Shown here: piece after piece, positions 21,166 to 35,049 of the stretch
Numbering within the stretch: position 1 is the first letter of the stretch
Layout: every line of letters starts with the position of its first letter
Source: Dicyema japonicum
Taxonomy: Eukaryota > Dicyemida > Rhombozoa > Dicyemidae
Assembly: GCA_011109175.1 (NCBI GenBank)
Contig: RDEW01000041.1
Coordinates: forward strand, 62,001-126,000
Length of the DNA: 64,000 nt
Direction of reading: 5' to 3'
Program-made: the position numbers and the translations under genes
Notes under the pieces: model-generated
Seen by the model: the letters and a program-made list of their open reading frames with translations, nothing else
Told to the model about the DNA's origin: nothing
Databases searched by the model: none

Positions 21166-21600
21166 ACTGATTAAATTATTCTATTAATCAAGCATTTAAA
21201 TTTATTTTAAATTATTATTATTTTTTTAAATAAATTATTTCATTTTATTATTTTTAAATGTCTATTAGAATACAGCCTGATCCACATAATTAGTTTGGAA
21301 GAAATCTCACAAAATTAAATCGGAAGACTGGCAAACTGGCAGAGGAACCTTCATCGTATATACCTATGCGATGTTTCCAGAGTTCTTGAAAGGTTTGTCC
21401 TCGATTGTTTTCGAGATGACATCCCAATATCAGTTTTTTAACATGTGTTCAAACTTAACTATTCAACTTCCGTAATTTACGACCCTCCCCCAATTTATTT
21501 CATAAGTATCCAACCTGCCGAAACCACATTTTATGACTGTAACAAAATTGTATCTTTTGTCACAAACATTCAGTCTCAAGAAAGTCTCTAAGGAAAAATA
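21166..21600. other. INO80B upstream region, no gene
   Basis: AT-rich sequence immediately 5' of INO80B, probably containing its promoter; no motif can be assigned. Confidence 0.35.
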
Positions 21601-21602
21601 TA

Positions 21603-22554
21603 CATTCGACCCTCGCAAATTATCCATTTTTGGCTCATTAGAATTTTTGGTCATTTTGAAAAAAAATAAAATCAATAATTTTGAAGAACAATCAACAAAG
21701 ATTTTTTAAATGACTCAAATGAACAAAAAAACGTATTTAAGTTTTAAAATAAAATGTAATTCCCGACTGTTTTTTTCCTTCAATAATACTTGCTTTGTAC
21801 CTTCTTAATGAAATTAGAGAAAATTAATTCTCAACATTAGCTAAGGGTTCCCTCTCTATTGTAGTTAATCTAACTGCAATATCCATTTTGTCTATGTTTC
21901 TTGTTCACTATTTTCTGAATCTTTTAAAGAATTTTCATGTTTCATGCCACGTGTATTCAATGTTTAAAAAATCCTAAACTTTTAGAGGATCGAAAATGTC
22001 TGTTTTTCTGATTGCTCTTCATTTATACCAATTTCAAGATTTTCGTCATTAGAGTTATTTAAACTCTGATTGTATCTTCGGATACGTCTTCCCAAGCCAT
22101 TTTTGTAAAAAAATGTATAATCCAGTTTCATCCAGATTATAGATTTGGTCGGTTTTATATGCTTTTAAATTTTTTTAATTCTTCAAGAAAGGATTCAATG
22201 TCTACAAATTTATCTGTTCGCATTTCTCCGTGTAACTTGAGTTCTCTGAATCCACGTCTCTTTTTGAATTTATTTTTTAGATTCTACTCCATCCATTCAA
22301 CCAACTTCTCTTCAAGCTTTGGAAACTTTGGTTTATGTGCAGCTTTAAAAAACGGTTGATAATTTTTTGAATCTTTCAAAATTAAGCCGAGTGTAGCATC
22401 CACGAGAGGACTTGGAAGACATGTGTTAATTTAATTTTTATTTTTTTAATTCGTATTAAAAATTAAATTAAAAATTGGCCAAGTAATAAGGATAATAGGT
22501 TTTTTCTTAGAAAATTTTTTTTTCAAAATGTAGCCAATTTGCGAGGGTCGAGTG
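21603..22554 (-). mobile_element. Pogo/Tigger-like DNA transposon, internally deleted
   Basis: TA duplications (21601-21602 and 22555-22556) flank inverted ends CATTCGACCCTCGCAAATT and CACTCGACCCTCGCAAATT. Minus-strand coding remnants include KFPKLEEKLVEWMEWSR (CENP-B-type DNA-binding domain, about 22.3 kb) and IYNLDETGLYIFLQKWLGK (the DDE region of pogo transposases, about 22.1 kb). At 952 bp it has lost most of the catalytic domain. It is the same family as 492-1341. Confidence 0.85.
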
Positions 22555-22556
22555 TA

Positions 22557-23130
22557 TTTGAAAGGATATCCACTCTAACTTTCTGAGCGGAAGGCGTTGG
22601 CAGGTAATCTGCAACAACGTGAAATCGAGGACATGGTTTCTCTCAAAAGGGATGCCCCAAGAATCCCAACTATCACCACGGCATGTCACAACCCACAGAA
22701 AACTATTTCCTCCTCTCATATGAGGACAACATAGTCATTGCTGCGAGGGACTATGAAGTCGCCGCTCAAATGATTCAGAGAGTGCTCAATTCCTTAAACC
22801 AATGGTTGGAAGGACTATGTCTGGAGGAGTCATCTACAAAATCATTTGTGATCCTTTTTACGCTGAGCCCCTTTTCGATGTTTATTGGCAATTTGTACAA
22901 CCGACATTGACCTACGCATGTGAGTCGTGGTCAATGGTCATTTCCCGCTCTTCTCTCTTGAAACTGTCCAAGCTGCCAAAAGAGTCATTGGCCGTAATTT
23001 TATAGACACACAAGGACTCAGTCTAGATAGGGTGACTCCTCTACCTCACCGGATATCTCTTTTGCCCTCCTTCTTTTGCAGCTGTCATTTCTTGGGATGT
23101 TATAGACTTAGGTACCGACCATGACCAATC
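22557..23130 (+). mobile_element. LINE RT 3' fragment (family B-like)
   Basis: Frames give MPQESQLSP (the RT strand before the catalytic box), YEDNIVIAARDYEVAAQMIQ (YADD changed to YEDN) and NSLNQWL, then PTLTYACESWSMVI from the C-terminal region. It starts right at the pogo-like right end. Confidence 0.6.
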
Positions 23131-23594
23131 ATCATGAGAATTCCACGAAAAAATTAACCAGTACTCCATTGTAACTTCTCGCACTCTGGTCTGCATTCGA
23201 GTACTTTATTGAACAACACCTTCACTGTTTCAGGACGGAGGATTCCCGCTCGATCGAGTCCGCCGTCGAGCACCTTCATTCCGATAGCCCCCCTCAATAT
23301 CCTTCGTATTCTATTCTGAAACATGAGTCCTCATCCAAACGATAAATAAGCAAAAAAACTTTGATAGACAGTTAGTAGACGTCAGTGGAAGGATGTCATT
23401 AAAGAAATCATGCGGACCATCACAAAACTCAACAGAGGTCACAAAAAACATCTCTTCAACTTTAATACGATAATCAATGAGGATCTCAAGAAGTGCTCTC
23501 CACACATAACTGTACACTGAGAACCCATACAAAAATAGTTTAGGTCTCAGTTCATATAGAAGTCTCATGGAAGATGCTAACTTTCTGACATCTA

Positions 23595-24550
23595 TCCCCT
23601 AAACTCAAATATGGCTGGCAAAACTTTGTCAACGGCCGCAGGGGCGGATTCGGTTCCTCGTTATCTCCAACATTGTTTAACCTGCTCCTTGGTGACTTTC
23701 CCACCCCAGTTACCCAAACTTCATCCTTTTATGATGACCTTGTGATCGCAGCGAAACATCAAGACCTGAAGAGGCGTTATGGTCCCCATAAGAAATATCA
23801 AACCTGGTGGGTCTTTGTTCCTTGAAGACCCGTCTAAAGTCTCCCCAGGAAAACCGCATGCAACAACTTTCATTTCTCTGCGAAAAAGGGCATGGATATA
23901 GCTTGCAAAAAATTCGTATGATTCTCCGATCCCTACGCGAATTTTGCGATCCCCTTCTACCGTCCTATTTCCCTCCCGTCAGTTGCATCCAAAATCATGG
24001 AACGAGTAATTCTGTATTTCATCAAACTGTAACTTCGAATCCCCAAAAGGGTTTCATGCTTTACACTTCAATAAAACCTCAAACTCACTTTTTTGTGGAT
24101 GGATTTAGCAATCACAATCCTCCCGAGTGAGTAATTGTTGCTTCAATTGACATCAACAAGGAGTTTGACAGAGCATCAAGAATCTCTCTGAGTAAGAAGA
24201 TTCTCAACACGGAGGTTCCGTTCTGGATCTGATTACTTCTCTTTGGCCTTCTTTGAAATTCCCTATCATATCCGCGTAATCAGCCAACCTAGTGATGTTC
24301 CCCGAGGCTCAGTTCTCTCTCGGCCTTATTCAACTTATCAAGTTTGCCTACTAACTCGAATACACTACTGCTTTCATATGTTGATGAGATTATGATTGTT
24401 TCACACCATCATGATGTTGTCATTCCCTCTTCAATTCTGAGAAGATTTTGATACTATCTACTACTGAATGGACCTTAATCTCTCTAGTCCTTCTCCTACC
24501 AAGTCGTGTATAGCTGCGTACACTCCCTTTCATGCCATATAAATACATAA
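23595..24550 (+). mobile_element. CR1/Jockey-like RT fragments, rearranged
   Basis: Plus-strand frames show SLSPTLFNLLLGDFPTPV and YDDLVIAAKHQD (about 23.67-23.77 kb), then FYRPISLPSVASKIMERVI and DVPRGSVLS (about 24.3 kb) followed by a YVDE-like box. The motif order is scrambled, so two copies or an internal rearrangement are present. All frames are broken. Confidence 0.55.
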
Positions 24551-25310
24551 GTGGTGGAGTACTAGGTGGCTTAAAGAATTGACCTTAAATGATTTTATTC
24601 AAAAAAAACCGTAAGTAAAAACCAGATATCTATTATTTATTCTCCCAATTTTTTCAAGTAAGGGAAACTGGTGGTTAACATAAAAGTAACTACCAAAAGA
24701 GTAAGGTCCTAGGTATATTGATAATACCAAAGCTTTCCCAGTCGTGAATCTTTTTGGGGCAGAACTGAGTGGGGGTAATTCTTCCGAATAGTTCTTAGAT
24801 TTCAAATTTAGTAACCGAGAATTGGTATGATTTTTTTATTTATGGAAAGCCAAAGGCAGTAGGGTGGATGGCCCGAGATAACTACGTGACGCCGACTTGG
24901 ATGAAATTAATTTTAATCATTCGGTTTAAAATTGAGAAGATTAATTGCAACCAGTGCAGAGCCGTCAAGATCATCGACTCGCGGGGGCTATGACAAAGGC
25001 AAACCCATTCGAGGGCCTTGTGAGGAAGTCAGGTGCCACATTTGTCCAAAAATGGGATGCGGGAAATGCGTGGGTTCAGAGAAATAACGGGAATGAGGTC
25101 GATACTAAGAGAGGGTGGGATTAGTGATGGCCTCCTTTTATAATTGGTCAATACAATGGTGACTTTTGGCTTAATAATAGTAAATATTGTAATGTACGAC
25201 GTCACATAATTGGGGTGAATTAATATAAAAAAATTGATTCTAAACGATTATCATTAATTTAAGGTTGGAAGAAAAAAACTAGAACGGATAGTAAGAGTAT
25301 GACACAAGAT
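24551..25310. other. No supported gene
   Basis: Probably decayed repeat: the segment 24950-25130 contains a CNQCRAVKIIDSRG-like frame without recognisable family. Confidence 0.35.
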
Positions 25311-25314
25311 GAAC

Positions 25315-25375
25315 CATGACTATTCATATGCTTATGGCTGCGAGGGAGTACTTTTAATTGCTTAACTAATGTAGA
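25315..25375 (+). mobile_element. LINE family A-type 3' tail
   Basis: ATTCATATGCTTATGG, then GGGAGTACTTTTAATTGCTT, matches tails at 28.48, 49.31 and 53.30 kb and, reversed, at 54.72 and 59.82 kb. Confidence 0.55.
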
Positions 25376-25697
25376 TTATATTTGAGATTCCTGGGAGTAA
25401 TTATCAAAGTAACTGCCAAATGGGTGATTAGCATAGATATAACTCAATCTACAATAGCACTGACAAATAACTATACTGCCTGTTTCTTGAATCAGTTCCG
25501 ACTTTTCCTGGTAGTCAAACTCAAGAGAGTCCCCAGGGTAATAAAGTGTTTACTTAAAAAGACAAGTGCGCTAAACGAATAAACAAACTCCAAGTAATAA
25601 CAAAGCAGTAAAAAGTGCGCACTAATAAACCCTATTTTCCTATATCCTGCTCTACTAACCGACAAATAATCCATATTATTAAACCAATAAAAATAAT

Positions 25698-26487
<790 letters not shown>

Positions 26488-26542
26488 AAGATTAGTTGCC
26501 CACAACGAACTAAAATTTTAATATATACAAAATGAATAATAT

Positions 26543-26552
26543 TTTATTTATT
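26543..26552 (-). terminator. Overlapping AATAAA signals after RIIa-docking gene
   Basis: The reverse strand contains AATAAATAAA, 18 nt after the TAA stop at 26570 and 56 nt before the Rab start codon. Confidence 0.55.
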
Positions 26553-26569
26553 TAAAATTAATTTTTAAT

Positions 26570-26854
26570 TTATATTAAATTATAATAATAATTAATTTTC
26601 TTTAATCTGTTTAGCTTTTCTAAAATAAACTCAACTGGGTTATCAGGTCTGTAGTACACAATGTCCGTAGTTAAATCATTCAGAAGCCGAATAATTTTCT
26701 TTCTTTCTATATACTCAATGGCTGCATTAAAAGGGTCCTCGTTCACTAGATCGTCCTCTTGAGTCGTCTCCTCTGACTCGCCCACTGAAATGTTCTCAAT
26801 GTCCGTAGAGGAGTTCTCTGATAATTCTGCCTCATTTGTTTCATTATTTTCCAT
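26570..26854 (-). CDS. Small RIIa/Dpy-30-type docking domain protein
   Basis: An intronless 94-aa frame. Residues 1-45 are acidic and Ser/Thr/Asn-rich and probably disordered. Residues 46-86 (AIEYIERKKIIRLLNDLTTD, then IVYYRPDNPVEFILEKLNRL) match the two-helix dimerization/docking fold of PKA RIIa, with the R-P-x-x-P-x-E-F loop typical of EFCAB10- and AK7-like ciliary proteins. A role in axonemal or A-kinase-anchor-type docking is inferred from that resemblance. It lies 82 nt upstream of the Rab start on the same strand. Orthology to a specific gene cannot be claimed, and the start Met is the first in frame. Confidence 0.7.
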   Translation of the reverse strand: MENNETNEAELSENSSTDIENISVGESEETTQEDDLVNEDPFNAAIEYIERKKIIRLLNDLTTDIVYYRPDNPVEFILEKLNRLKKINYYYNLI

Positions 26855-27385
26855 TTGTTATGGAAACTGTAATTATTTTAAATTATTTATTTTAATTTTA
26901 ATAAATTAATTGGCAAATCAAAAAATAAATTTTGGGCTACTTTTTTCTTACTGTTTTGTTATTATAACAATTCGCTAAGAGACTTTTGATTATAAGGCCG
27001 CGTGGTGTCATGTGTTGATTGAAGATTTCTTTTCCTTTTCTCTGGTTATATTATTAGATCCATCTTAATCAGGAGACGCCCGATGCCTGGCTGGAATTCA
27101 AAAGGATTCCTGCAGAAGACAATCTCGTTTCCTGCCAACAAGTTCTGTAGTCGACCACAGCCCCCGGACAACTTCATTTGGATCACTGTGCCTGGGTGAA
27201 GGCTCTGCTGGAACGCGTCAGGATCAAGGAATTAGTTAGTTATACCCATCTAAATTTTATTTATTAAATTATTGTTATTAGCACTTTCACGAGACCCATA
27301 ATATTTATATGCAATTAGTTTGCCTGCTCCAAGCTCTTCTGTTCTCAGCCTGGTCCCTCAGTGTGTCCAGATCGACAATTAAATT
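26855..27385. mobile_element. Cluster of LINE 3' ends
   Basis: After an AT-rich promoter-like stretch, 26990-27060 matches, reversed, the repeat at 34.95 and 46.81 kb (GTGTCATGTGTTGATTGAAG). Positions 27150-27260 carry a family B 3' end (GGAACGCGTCAGGATCAAGG). Positions 27275-27385 carry a family A 3' end on the minus strand (AGCACTTTCACGAGACCCAT). Insertions are stacked with no bodies. Confidence 0.55.
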
Positions 27386-28470
27386 CACAAAGAAAAAGCG
27401 CCATAAAAGTAAACCACCATATCCATGACCCTAATAATTAATCGACTTGACCTTAAATGAAAAACACCATTCTATCGAAATTTGTACTAAAAATACACTT
27501 TTATTTAATAAATTACCATATTGATCTAAATTGGTATTTTTATTAGTATTTGTTATAATTTGGCAATTTCTTAAACTAGCATATAAAAGTGCTCATAGAT
27601 GGGCTCTGAGAGATGACACATAGGACTGTAGTAGGCATGAAGGAAGCATTATGTGAGTAGTGTTGGACATGACCCCCAAGAATGGCAGTTTTGATTCAAT
27701 CTTCAGGCCATAAATTTCACTTCAAAAATCTCATTTATGCTTACTTGATTACGCTGTATTTAGTACCAGTTAATTACCAGTTAATTTGATTACCTTAAAT
27801 ACCAGTTGAGTGGTTTATTGGGGAAAGGTAGAGATGGTGAAATACCTCCTTAGCACTGGAGATCTGCTAAGCTTCATGGCGGCTGAAGACCCTTGTCTCA
27901 TTTCTTCTAGTATCGATGGAAGAGGTGATAGATTTACTAGAAATCGGAACCCCCAAGTTCTGAACAAAAGAAATGCCGTGTTCACAAAGGATTCGGTTTG
28001 AATCCCGTCAAGCCGATATTGAAATAATCCATAAAAATCATCAGTCAGAAGCACCATTTATATGGTTATATGTCGAGATCCACACTCGTTACCGCACCCG
28101 AGTCGTTACCACTTGACCTACTTTGATTTGAATTATAAACCAAGTTAACATCATTATATGACATTTTGATAAAATGAGGATTAGTCGATCATGACTAGAG
28201 ATGAATTCAATAAAATTATATTCATGTGGAACACAAATTTATGGATTAAAGTCTAACGAAAGGTCAAGACATAAAAAGACAGAATTATTTTATTTGCAAG
28301 ATTCCAAAATTTACATAAAAAATCATGAGATTACCACTGGATTTGAGAAGTTATGGAGGGACATTAATTGACGGTGACCATAACCCACGGGTCATCGACT
28401 GGCTACTCTAATGAGGAAAGTTACATGGAGAAAACTGGTATACCGGATATTGAAGAGTAGGGAACAAGGG
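27386..28470. other. No supported gene
   Basis: AT-rich; the open frame at 27810-28001 and its antisense shadow have no recognisable domain. Confidence 0.4.
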
Positions 28471-28474
28471 GACC

Positions 28475-28545
28475 CTGAGTATTCATATGCTTATGGGTAA
28501 CGCGGGATTGCATTTAAGTAACTTATCTAACATGAAATTCCTTTT
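28475..28545 (+). mobile_element. LINE family A-type 3' tail
   Basis: GAGTATTCATATGCTTATGG, then GTAACGCGGGATTGCATTTA, matches the tail set at 25.3, 53.3, 54.7 and 59.8 kb. Confidence 0.55.
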
Positions 28546-30990
28546 CAGTGTGTCCCTTGACGCATGTCGTGCGAATCCTCTTGTGCGTCTTACAATGCAT
28601 CAGAATGACAATGAAGATGGAAAAAATCGTCGATAGGGGGAAGCGCTCTATAAAGGTGTTCAGCATAAAATTTAAAACAATTTGAAATCTACCGTTACTC
28701 TATTCACTCGCGACCCTCCCAGTTAAATTTCTACCCAATTATAACCATTCTTGGAGAAGCACTTCCCTCACGAAACATCTCGAAATACTTCAAGTCAAAT
28801 TCGATTAACCACCAACATTTTCTAAACACTTCGACAAACAAAGGTCTTTCAAAAAATCAATATAATGAAAGCTGTTTCAGACCAGTCTTTCGGCCAAAGC
28901 AGAAAAGCCCTAACAATTGCATATAATTCATTCCAAACACAGTTAACCATGGAAGTCCTTGTTGATCAACGAATGACTCCTCAATTCTACCGAAAAAATA
29001 CAAAAAGTCCAAAACATCGTGGTCAGGAGGATGACTGGATGTTCCACATCAACCTTCTATTGATCATCTTCAACGGGATTCAAAATCATCATCTACAGTT
29101 CCTCTCCCAAAACTTCAATCCAGACTATCACAATCACTCTTTTTTCTAAATCCCCGAAGAAAACTCATTATGGCGTGATTCTCTTGTCTGTCTCGAATGC
29201 TATTTTGGCGTGATTCTTGGAATGATGGGTCTCACTCATACAGTGGGAACTGGGTATACCTTAATTGGAGTTAATTATCTCTTAACTTCTTTCTGGTATA
29301 TCAGGGGTTATTAAAATAAATAAAAATTTTTTAGAACTCTAGGTATTTATCCCCCCACTGCCTCTCACAATAGCAATCGAGATTATCTGGAGGAGCTACT
29401 GGGTTTTTCACGCGTGATCCGACGTCCAAGGTTCTTGAGACATACATAGAAAAAAATCACATAGTATTCTAGTTCTGATCTTTTTGCAGTCTTTTGGAAT
29501 TTGTGGCGACTGATCTATGACGCACGTAATTGTCTAATTAATAAATATTTATTATTCAAATAATTATTATATCTCCCTATTCTCCATTACACTACTCATT
29601 ACATACCTTCCTTCGTTTTACAGTTGCTGTTCACTCAAACAGTTTGGTTACATGAGCGGTTTCATCTTTTCGTTCAAAATACTTTCGTTAGCGGGAATAA
29701 GTCCTTATGACTACTCAGGTTTATCGATTTGGAGAGAATAATGGATGTATTCGATGTAAATTTGGAATATATTAAATTCGTGACGACGAGTGAGGCTTGA
29801 GGAGTGACGCCGTACTGCGGAACTGGATTGTCTAAAGGGACTCAGACGCGACCGACAAGAAAAGAAGTTAAGAACATTCTTAATACCTGATCCCCTTCCT
29901 ATGATTAATTAACAATCTTCTCTTCTTAAAATAAACTGTTTTCTGCTCAAGTGGAGGTTTATTAGTGGAAACGCCATTACGCCTCCACAAAATGGCTATT
30001 ATACTGTTTCGGATAGAAGTATCAGTGATGACGTGCTATTCTGATATCATCACTTTAGTTCTATGTCCCACTACATAAGATTTGTGAAGAAGGTAATGTG
30101 TCTCAATGACGCGGAAGAAAGAGTCAAATGAAACGATAGCCCATCCGGACTATCTGTTTCGAGTAAATGCTCTATTCGTTTCGAGTAATGCTCGATCCAT
30201 TTATTATGAAAGAACCACTCTTCCATTCTGGGCTCTTGACCTTTCGCACCTTCAAAAAATTCTCGCTTTTTAATTGGTTCGCTTTTAAGTGTAGATAAAA
30301 AAACAAAATACATTCAAAAATGGTTAGAAAAACTGGAATAATAAAAAAACCCTGGGATTATAATATGCTGATTTCGACACTCCCCTGAGGAATAATAACG
30401 TGGTGTCACTTGATCCACCTTTTGCGGTGAACTAATGAACACAAAATAGAGCCATTGAAAATGTGATTAAGGAGACTCGTTCAATTCTAAGTAGTGAAGA
30501 GGACATTTAGCATGTTTGTTGGAAGCATGCATGAAGCTAAAACATTGAAAAAAGTAATTCGTCTGACCACCTTTTCTAGGGTTTCTGAACATTTAGGCAA
30601 AATAGTAGAGATCAGGTGGCTTAGTAGTGAGTTCCGGTCACTTCAGGCGAAGGAAACCGGTGGTTGACAAAAAGTTAACGCTCAAAAACGGACTCTCCCA
30701 GGAATCCATCTGGTGTTGCACAGAACTCGAGGGTAGACTTCTTGAGGCTGAAAGTAAGGAAAGTTACCAAAAATCAACACAAACGATGAATGATTGGTTG
30801 GAATTTATAGAATTTATAATTAAGGAATATATAATTAAGAACGCTTTGAAGGAATTCCGTTCTAAGAATAGCCACTGGTGTAGGACACCACGTTATTGAC
30901 TTTCTTCGTGATGCCTAGTAGCTCCTCCAGTTGATCTCTCGTTGCTATAGTGAGAGGCATCGCCGCAATTATGTCGAGGGGGTCAATTGT
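28546..30990. other. No supported gene; one dispersed LINE-like 3' end
   Basis: Open frames at 28865-29149, 30071-30313 (minus) and 30627-30899 have no recognisable domains. Positions 29170-29330 contain GTGGGAACTGGGTATACCTT and GGGGTTATTAAA, shared with 58.21-58.28 kb. This indicates an unclassified retroelement 3' end. Confidence 0.4.
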
Positions 30991-30999
30991 CATTTATTT

Positions 31000-31270
31000 A
31001 ACAGCCCAAGACCACGGCAAAATCAAACTAATTATCACGTGATCCCGACGCGTTCCATAAGAGACTCATCTTGGCCCGGTGTTCCTCCCTCGTGCACGTG
31101 CATGAGCGTACTGGGTGGCTGACTGAATTTACTGAGCCGCATTCTGAAGTTCAGTCTCATAAGGGCTTCCAGAGGAATCGGTCCGGTTCGATGGTCCCCA
31201 CAAATCCACAGCTCCGTAACTCTGAAAGCCCTCTTTTGTATTTCATCGATCCTCCTCATATTTGTCAATG
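31000..31270 (-). mobile_element. LINE family B 3' end
   Basis: The minus strand reads MRRIDEIQKRAFRVTELW and ICGDHRTGPIPLEALMRL, then the untranslated end GGGATCACGTGATAATTAG and CCGTGGTCTTGGGCT. It matches 51.40-51.67 kb, where the frame reads RKIEEMQKRAYRVTERW. Confidence 0.75.
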
Positions 31271-32089
31271 ATAAGGGCGGTCCTCACGAGGCGCATGCAT
31301 ATGAGAAACTGGTATTTAACGAAAGTAACAAATTAAATTAAATTTAAAGTTTACCAATATAATAAAATATGTTAATATAAATTTAAAAATAAAATGAATT
31401 TTATAAAAATTTCGTAAGATGGTTTATGAAGGTTGGAATTGTAAATAAATAAGGTGGAAATTGTGAGGAAGAATTATTCGAAGTAGAAAAAATCCTCGAA
31501 AGAAAGATTCTGAAGGTTAGATCAGTTTTATGACTTTAAGGGAATCCCTTATTATCTGATCAAATGGAATGGATGGCCAGCGAGGTTAGGTGCTTAATTT
31601 ATTCCTAAGCAATAACACGTGGGAACCTGAAGAGAACATTTATAATAGAGATTTGATTGACGACTTTTTGGAGTACATTTTTCATTTTAACTTAAAGTCG
31701 CAAGGAAAGAACTCGGCGAAAGAGAATGAAGAGAAAGGTTGGAAGGAAGGGTAACGTTTAGAGGAATCCAAAAGTGAAGACCAATGTCAAGAAGGAGAAA
31801 ACTATTCAGACTTTGGAGAAATCTCAAGGCATGTCTAATTTTATTGATATTAGAGAATTTGTGGTTTCCTACTTTGGAGTACTGGGACCGTGTGAAGAAC
31901 TCCCGTATCATCTCAATTCCGAATGATTCTGATGATTCCGAACCGTACACAAATATTGCTATGATTGATGACATTAGTTAGATTTTTATACCAAACATGT
32001 GCCTTGAACATAATATTATTTATTTCCTTAATTATTTTCAGTACTAGGATCTCGTGATTGGTTATTTTGGTGAACAAATAAGTTATTCC
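31271..32089. other. No supported gene
   Basis: AT-rich with short frames on both strands at 31.7-31.97 kb; no domain recognised. Confidence 0.4.
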
Positions 32090-32600
32090 TTTTAGAAGAT
32101 CTCAAAGGATCCTTGGGGTGATTTTTGACATTTACATGTCATTCTCGCCCCATTTTGAAAACGTCATAACAAAATACGAAAAGAAAACTAATGTTTTGAA
32201 ATGTCTCACAGGCTTATGGAAGTATGGAAATCATACTGTTTTGAGTACTATATACAAACGATATATTGAACCATGCATTTCTTACCCATGGGCCCATTCA
32301 TCTCTTGACAAATGTCTTGAAGATCGAGGCTAGCCGAAAAAGAGCCTCTAAAATCACGGAACGCTACAGAGTTCCAGCCACCAATTCCTCTTAAGCCATG
32401 ATATGAATGAACCACGGAACGTGCCGTCGTGACTGCGAAGATCCAGCCACTCGACCGATACGTGCTTGTGTGGAATCGAGGGAGGAGCATCAGGCCAAGA
32501 TGAAGTCCCTGCTAGAGCGTGCTGGGATCACGTGTTTAGTTAGTTTGTGCAACCGTGGTCTCTGGTGTTATCATTATTTAGTAGTAATTGGTTATTGGGG
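32090..32600 (+). mobile_element. LINE family B 3' portion
   Basis: ILGVIFDIYMSFSPHFENVI, NVLKCLTGLWKYGNHTVL and YKRYIEPCISYPWA match the post-RT region of the 51.18-51.37 kb copy (LGVTIDMHLCLTPHVENI). It ends with GCTGGGATCACGTGTTTAGT and GTGGTCTCTGG, the family B tail. Confidence 0.75.
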
Positions 32601-35049
32601 GACCAAAATTCCCTATTGCTACCAATTGTGCTTTCGATTCGGTGTTCTTATGTCTCTGTCTCCACATGAATTGTGTGAAATAACTCTTGAGATGGTGTCG
32701 TGTGGTTCCCACCTCCCAATTGTTCCGCCGTTTAACAATACCCCACATTCTGTAATAATTTAATGAGATTAGAACCTTTCTATATGCATGGTGAGGTCAC
32801 TACTCTGCCTAATAGCCACCTCTAATAAACCATGAACAAATACCTTGAAAACCGTCCTAGATACGAGATAACCACATGTCCTTCCTGATGAGCTATCCAG
32901 GATTCTCGTCCACGTGGAATAGGACCCCCCCCTCTATCGGTCTAGTGTCAGTTAGTTGAGAACTTTCTCTTTTCCCTTAACCTGTGGTAATAACTGACTT
33001 TATTGTTCTCTCAGTCTGTCTACTCCGTTTACCATTGCAACTTCCACAGAGGACTCCCTTCGAACACTAAACTTGAGACCTTATGCATGGATTCCTCAAT
33101 GAACTGCAGAGACGTGCGAGGAGGAAAGTATCACTCAATCAGGTTTTGACTTCTTTCTTGGTGATCCTGGGACTCTCATCAATCATAAAGCTATGTAAAC
33201 ATTCAGTGCAATGGAGGTCTTCACCACCTCAACCTTTCGACCAATTAACAACTTGACTAAAAATTAGTGATTATAGGTGGAGATTTTTTATGGTTCAAGG
33301 TGGAGCATTTGTGGATTGTCCGTATCCCAAACCTCATGGATTTTTTGAATCCAACTCGCCATCCTTCTTGCGTGAAATCGGATCGTTTATAGCTGACTTT
33401 TTTTATTTTTTTATTTATTGAACCAAAACCACCGTCATATCCAAAATAAACAAAATTTCAGGTGATCCCAGCCTCCCTCAACAGATTGAGGCTGATACCG
33501 GTTTTTTGTTATATTTCTTTGATAAAATTGAAAGATTACGAAATTCGTTAATTTTTTAGTCATAAATATAAGTCACTTGTTTGATGAACCGAATGAGACA
33601 TATTTTGCTTAAGTTTTTTCGCTTGTCTATTGAACGTATTATGAGATTGAGGTACTTCTGAGATTCCTAGCTTTTCACTTTGCATAAATTTGTCTCTCAG
33701 AAATTGTCACTGCAATGAACGTGAGCAATTTGTTTGACAGTTTATTTTACAAAAAGTTAGTAGGGAAAGCCGTACTAACCATTCAAAAACTTGTACATTA
33801 CTTTTGGAATTCTTGGCTCCATCAGACTATGGAGACCGTTTCACTGACCGACTTGCAGGAGCATGGAAGAGTGAACCTTGGATGAATCATCGCGTCTTCC
33901 ATGATATTAGTCTTGGGGTAACTCTCAATCCTTTAAAGTCTTTTCAAAATGGATGTAACCCGACGTTTCACTTTTTTTGAGGATGGGCGAAATGGTGGAT
34001 TCAAGAGGCATTAGATACATGAAGTTTCGAAACGAGGGACCGTTGAATTCACTACAGTTTGGGTTAGAATCTCTTGCGACACAAAATTTGAGTAATTTAG
34101 CAAGTTAATTTTGAAGAGGACTGAGGATATTATTAGTTTACATTATCAACTCCCAAAAAATTCATAATAATAATCGCTAGATACATTTGAAGCTACTGGT
34201 TCTCGTTTCGTGTGTTTTGATGCTATATTGGAACGATATACAAAAAGTCCTTGTCTTTTCAAACGAGTCGCTCCCAAGTGGCCCTAGCTGATTTTGATTG
34301 TTACCGTGAAGGAAATTATGTTGATGGACATAAGTAAATTTTTTTGTCGTCATGGAATAAAATTTAAATAAATAAATAGAATTAATCTTAATTTATGATA
34401 TTCCGATTTTTTTGTGATCTTCGGTTCGCTTGGAAACACAGCTTCGGAGGAAACAGCTGACCATTCAGCGACCTGAATTATGACATTGTCTAATTTTAAT
34501 AAAAAACATTTATTATTATGCTGGGAACTTTCAGCGTCGTGGAAGAGATGACGGACGCTTTTCTCTTAGTATCGGACGAAGGAAGAGATTCGAGCTCCAC
34601 GAAGAACCTCGGTTGAGGCAGAGGCTCGAAATGACTGCGATCAGAGGAAACGGCTTCGCAATCCTGGTCTCCTAACTAAAAGACTTTATTGTTGTCTTTT
34701 TTAATAAAAACAAATAAATGACATTTCTTGTTGAATTTATGCCTTAAAGGGTCTAATTATCATTTGTGGTTAAAAAACCTTTGTTTATTAAAAAAATTCA
34801 AATTTATTCAAACAAAACATTTTATTTGAGTTTTGATAAATAAATTTTTGTTTACAAAACATCGAACAAATCAGACTTTAGCTGCCAAGAAACTATGTTA
34901 AGAAGCTCGGAGCTATCTACAATCACGGGGGATCTCTGAATCACATTGTTTATTTATGGATCACATGACACCACTCTAGTAGGAAAGGGAAAAGAAGTAA
35001 CAGACAAAACAAACAGAAATCTTCAACCAATTAAATAATATTTATCGTT
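32601..35049. other. No supported gene; two dispersed repeats
   Basis: Positions 32880-33005 share a 3'-end-like segment with 59.03-59.15 kb (CAGGATTCTCG, CGGTCT, AGTTAG, GAGAACTTT). Positions 34950-35045 share GGATCACATGAC and CCACTCTAGTAGGAA with 46.81-46.88 kb. The remainder, including 33.4-34.3 kb, gave no readable domain. Confidence 0.4.
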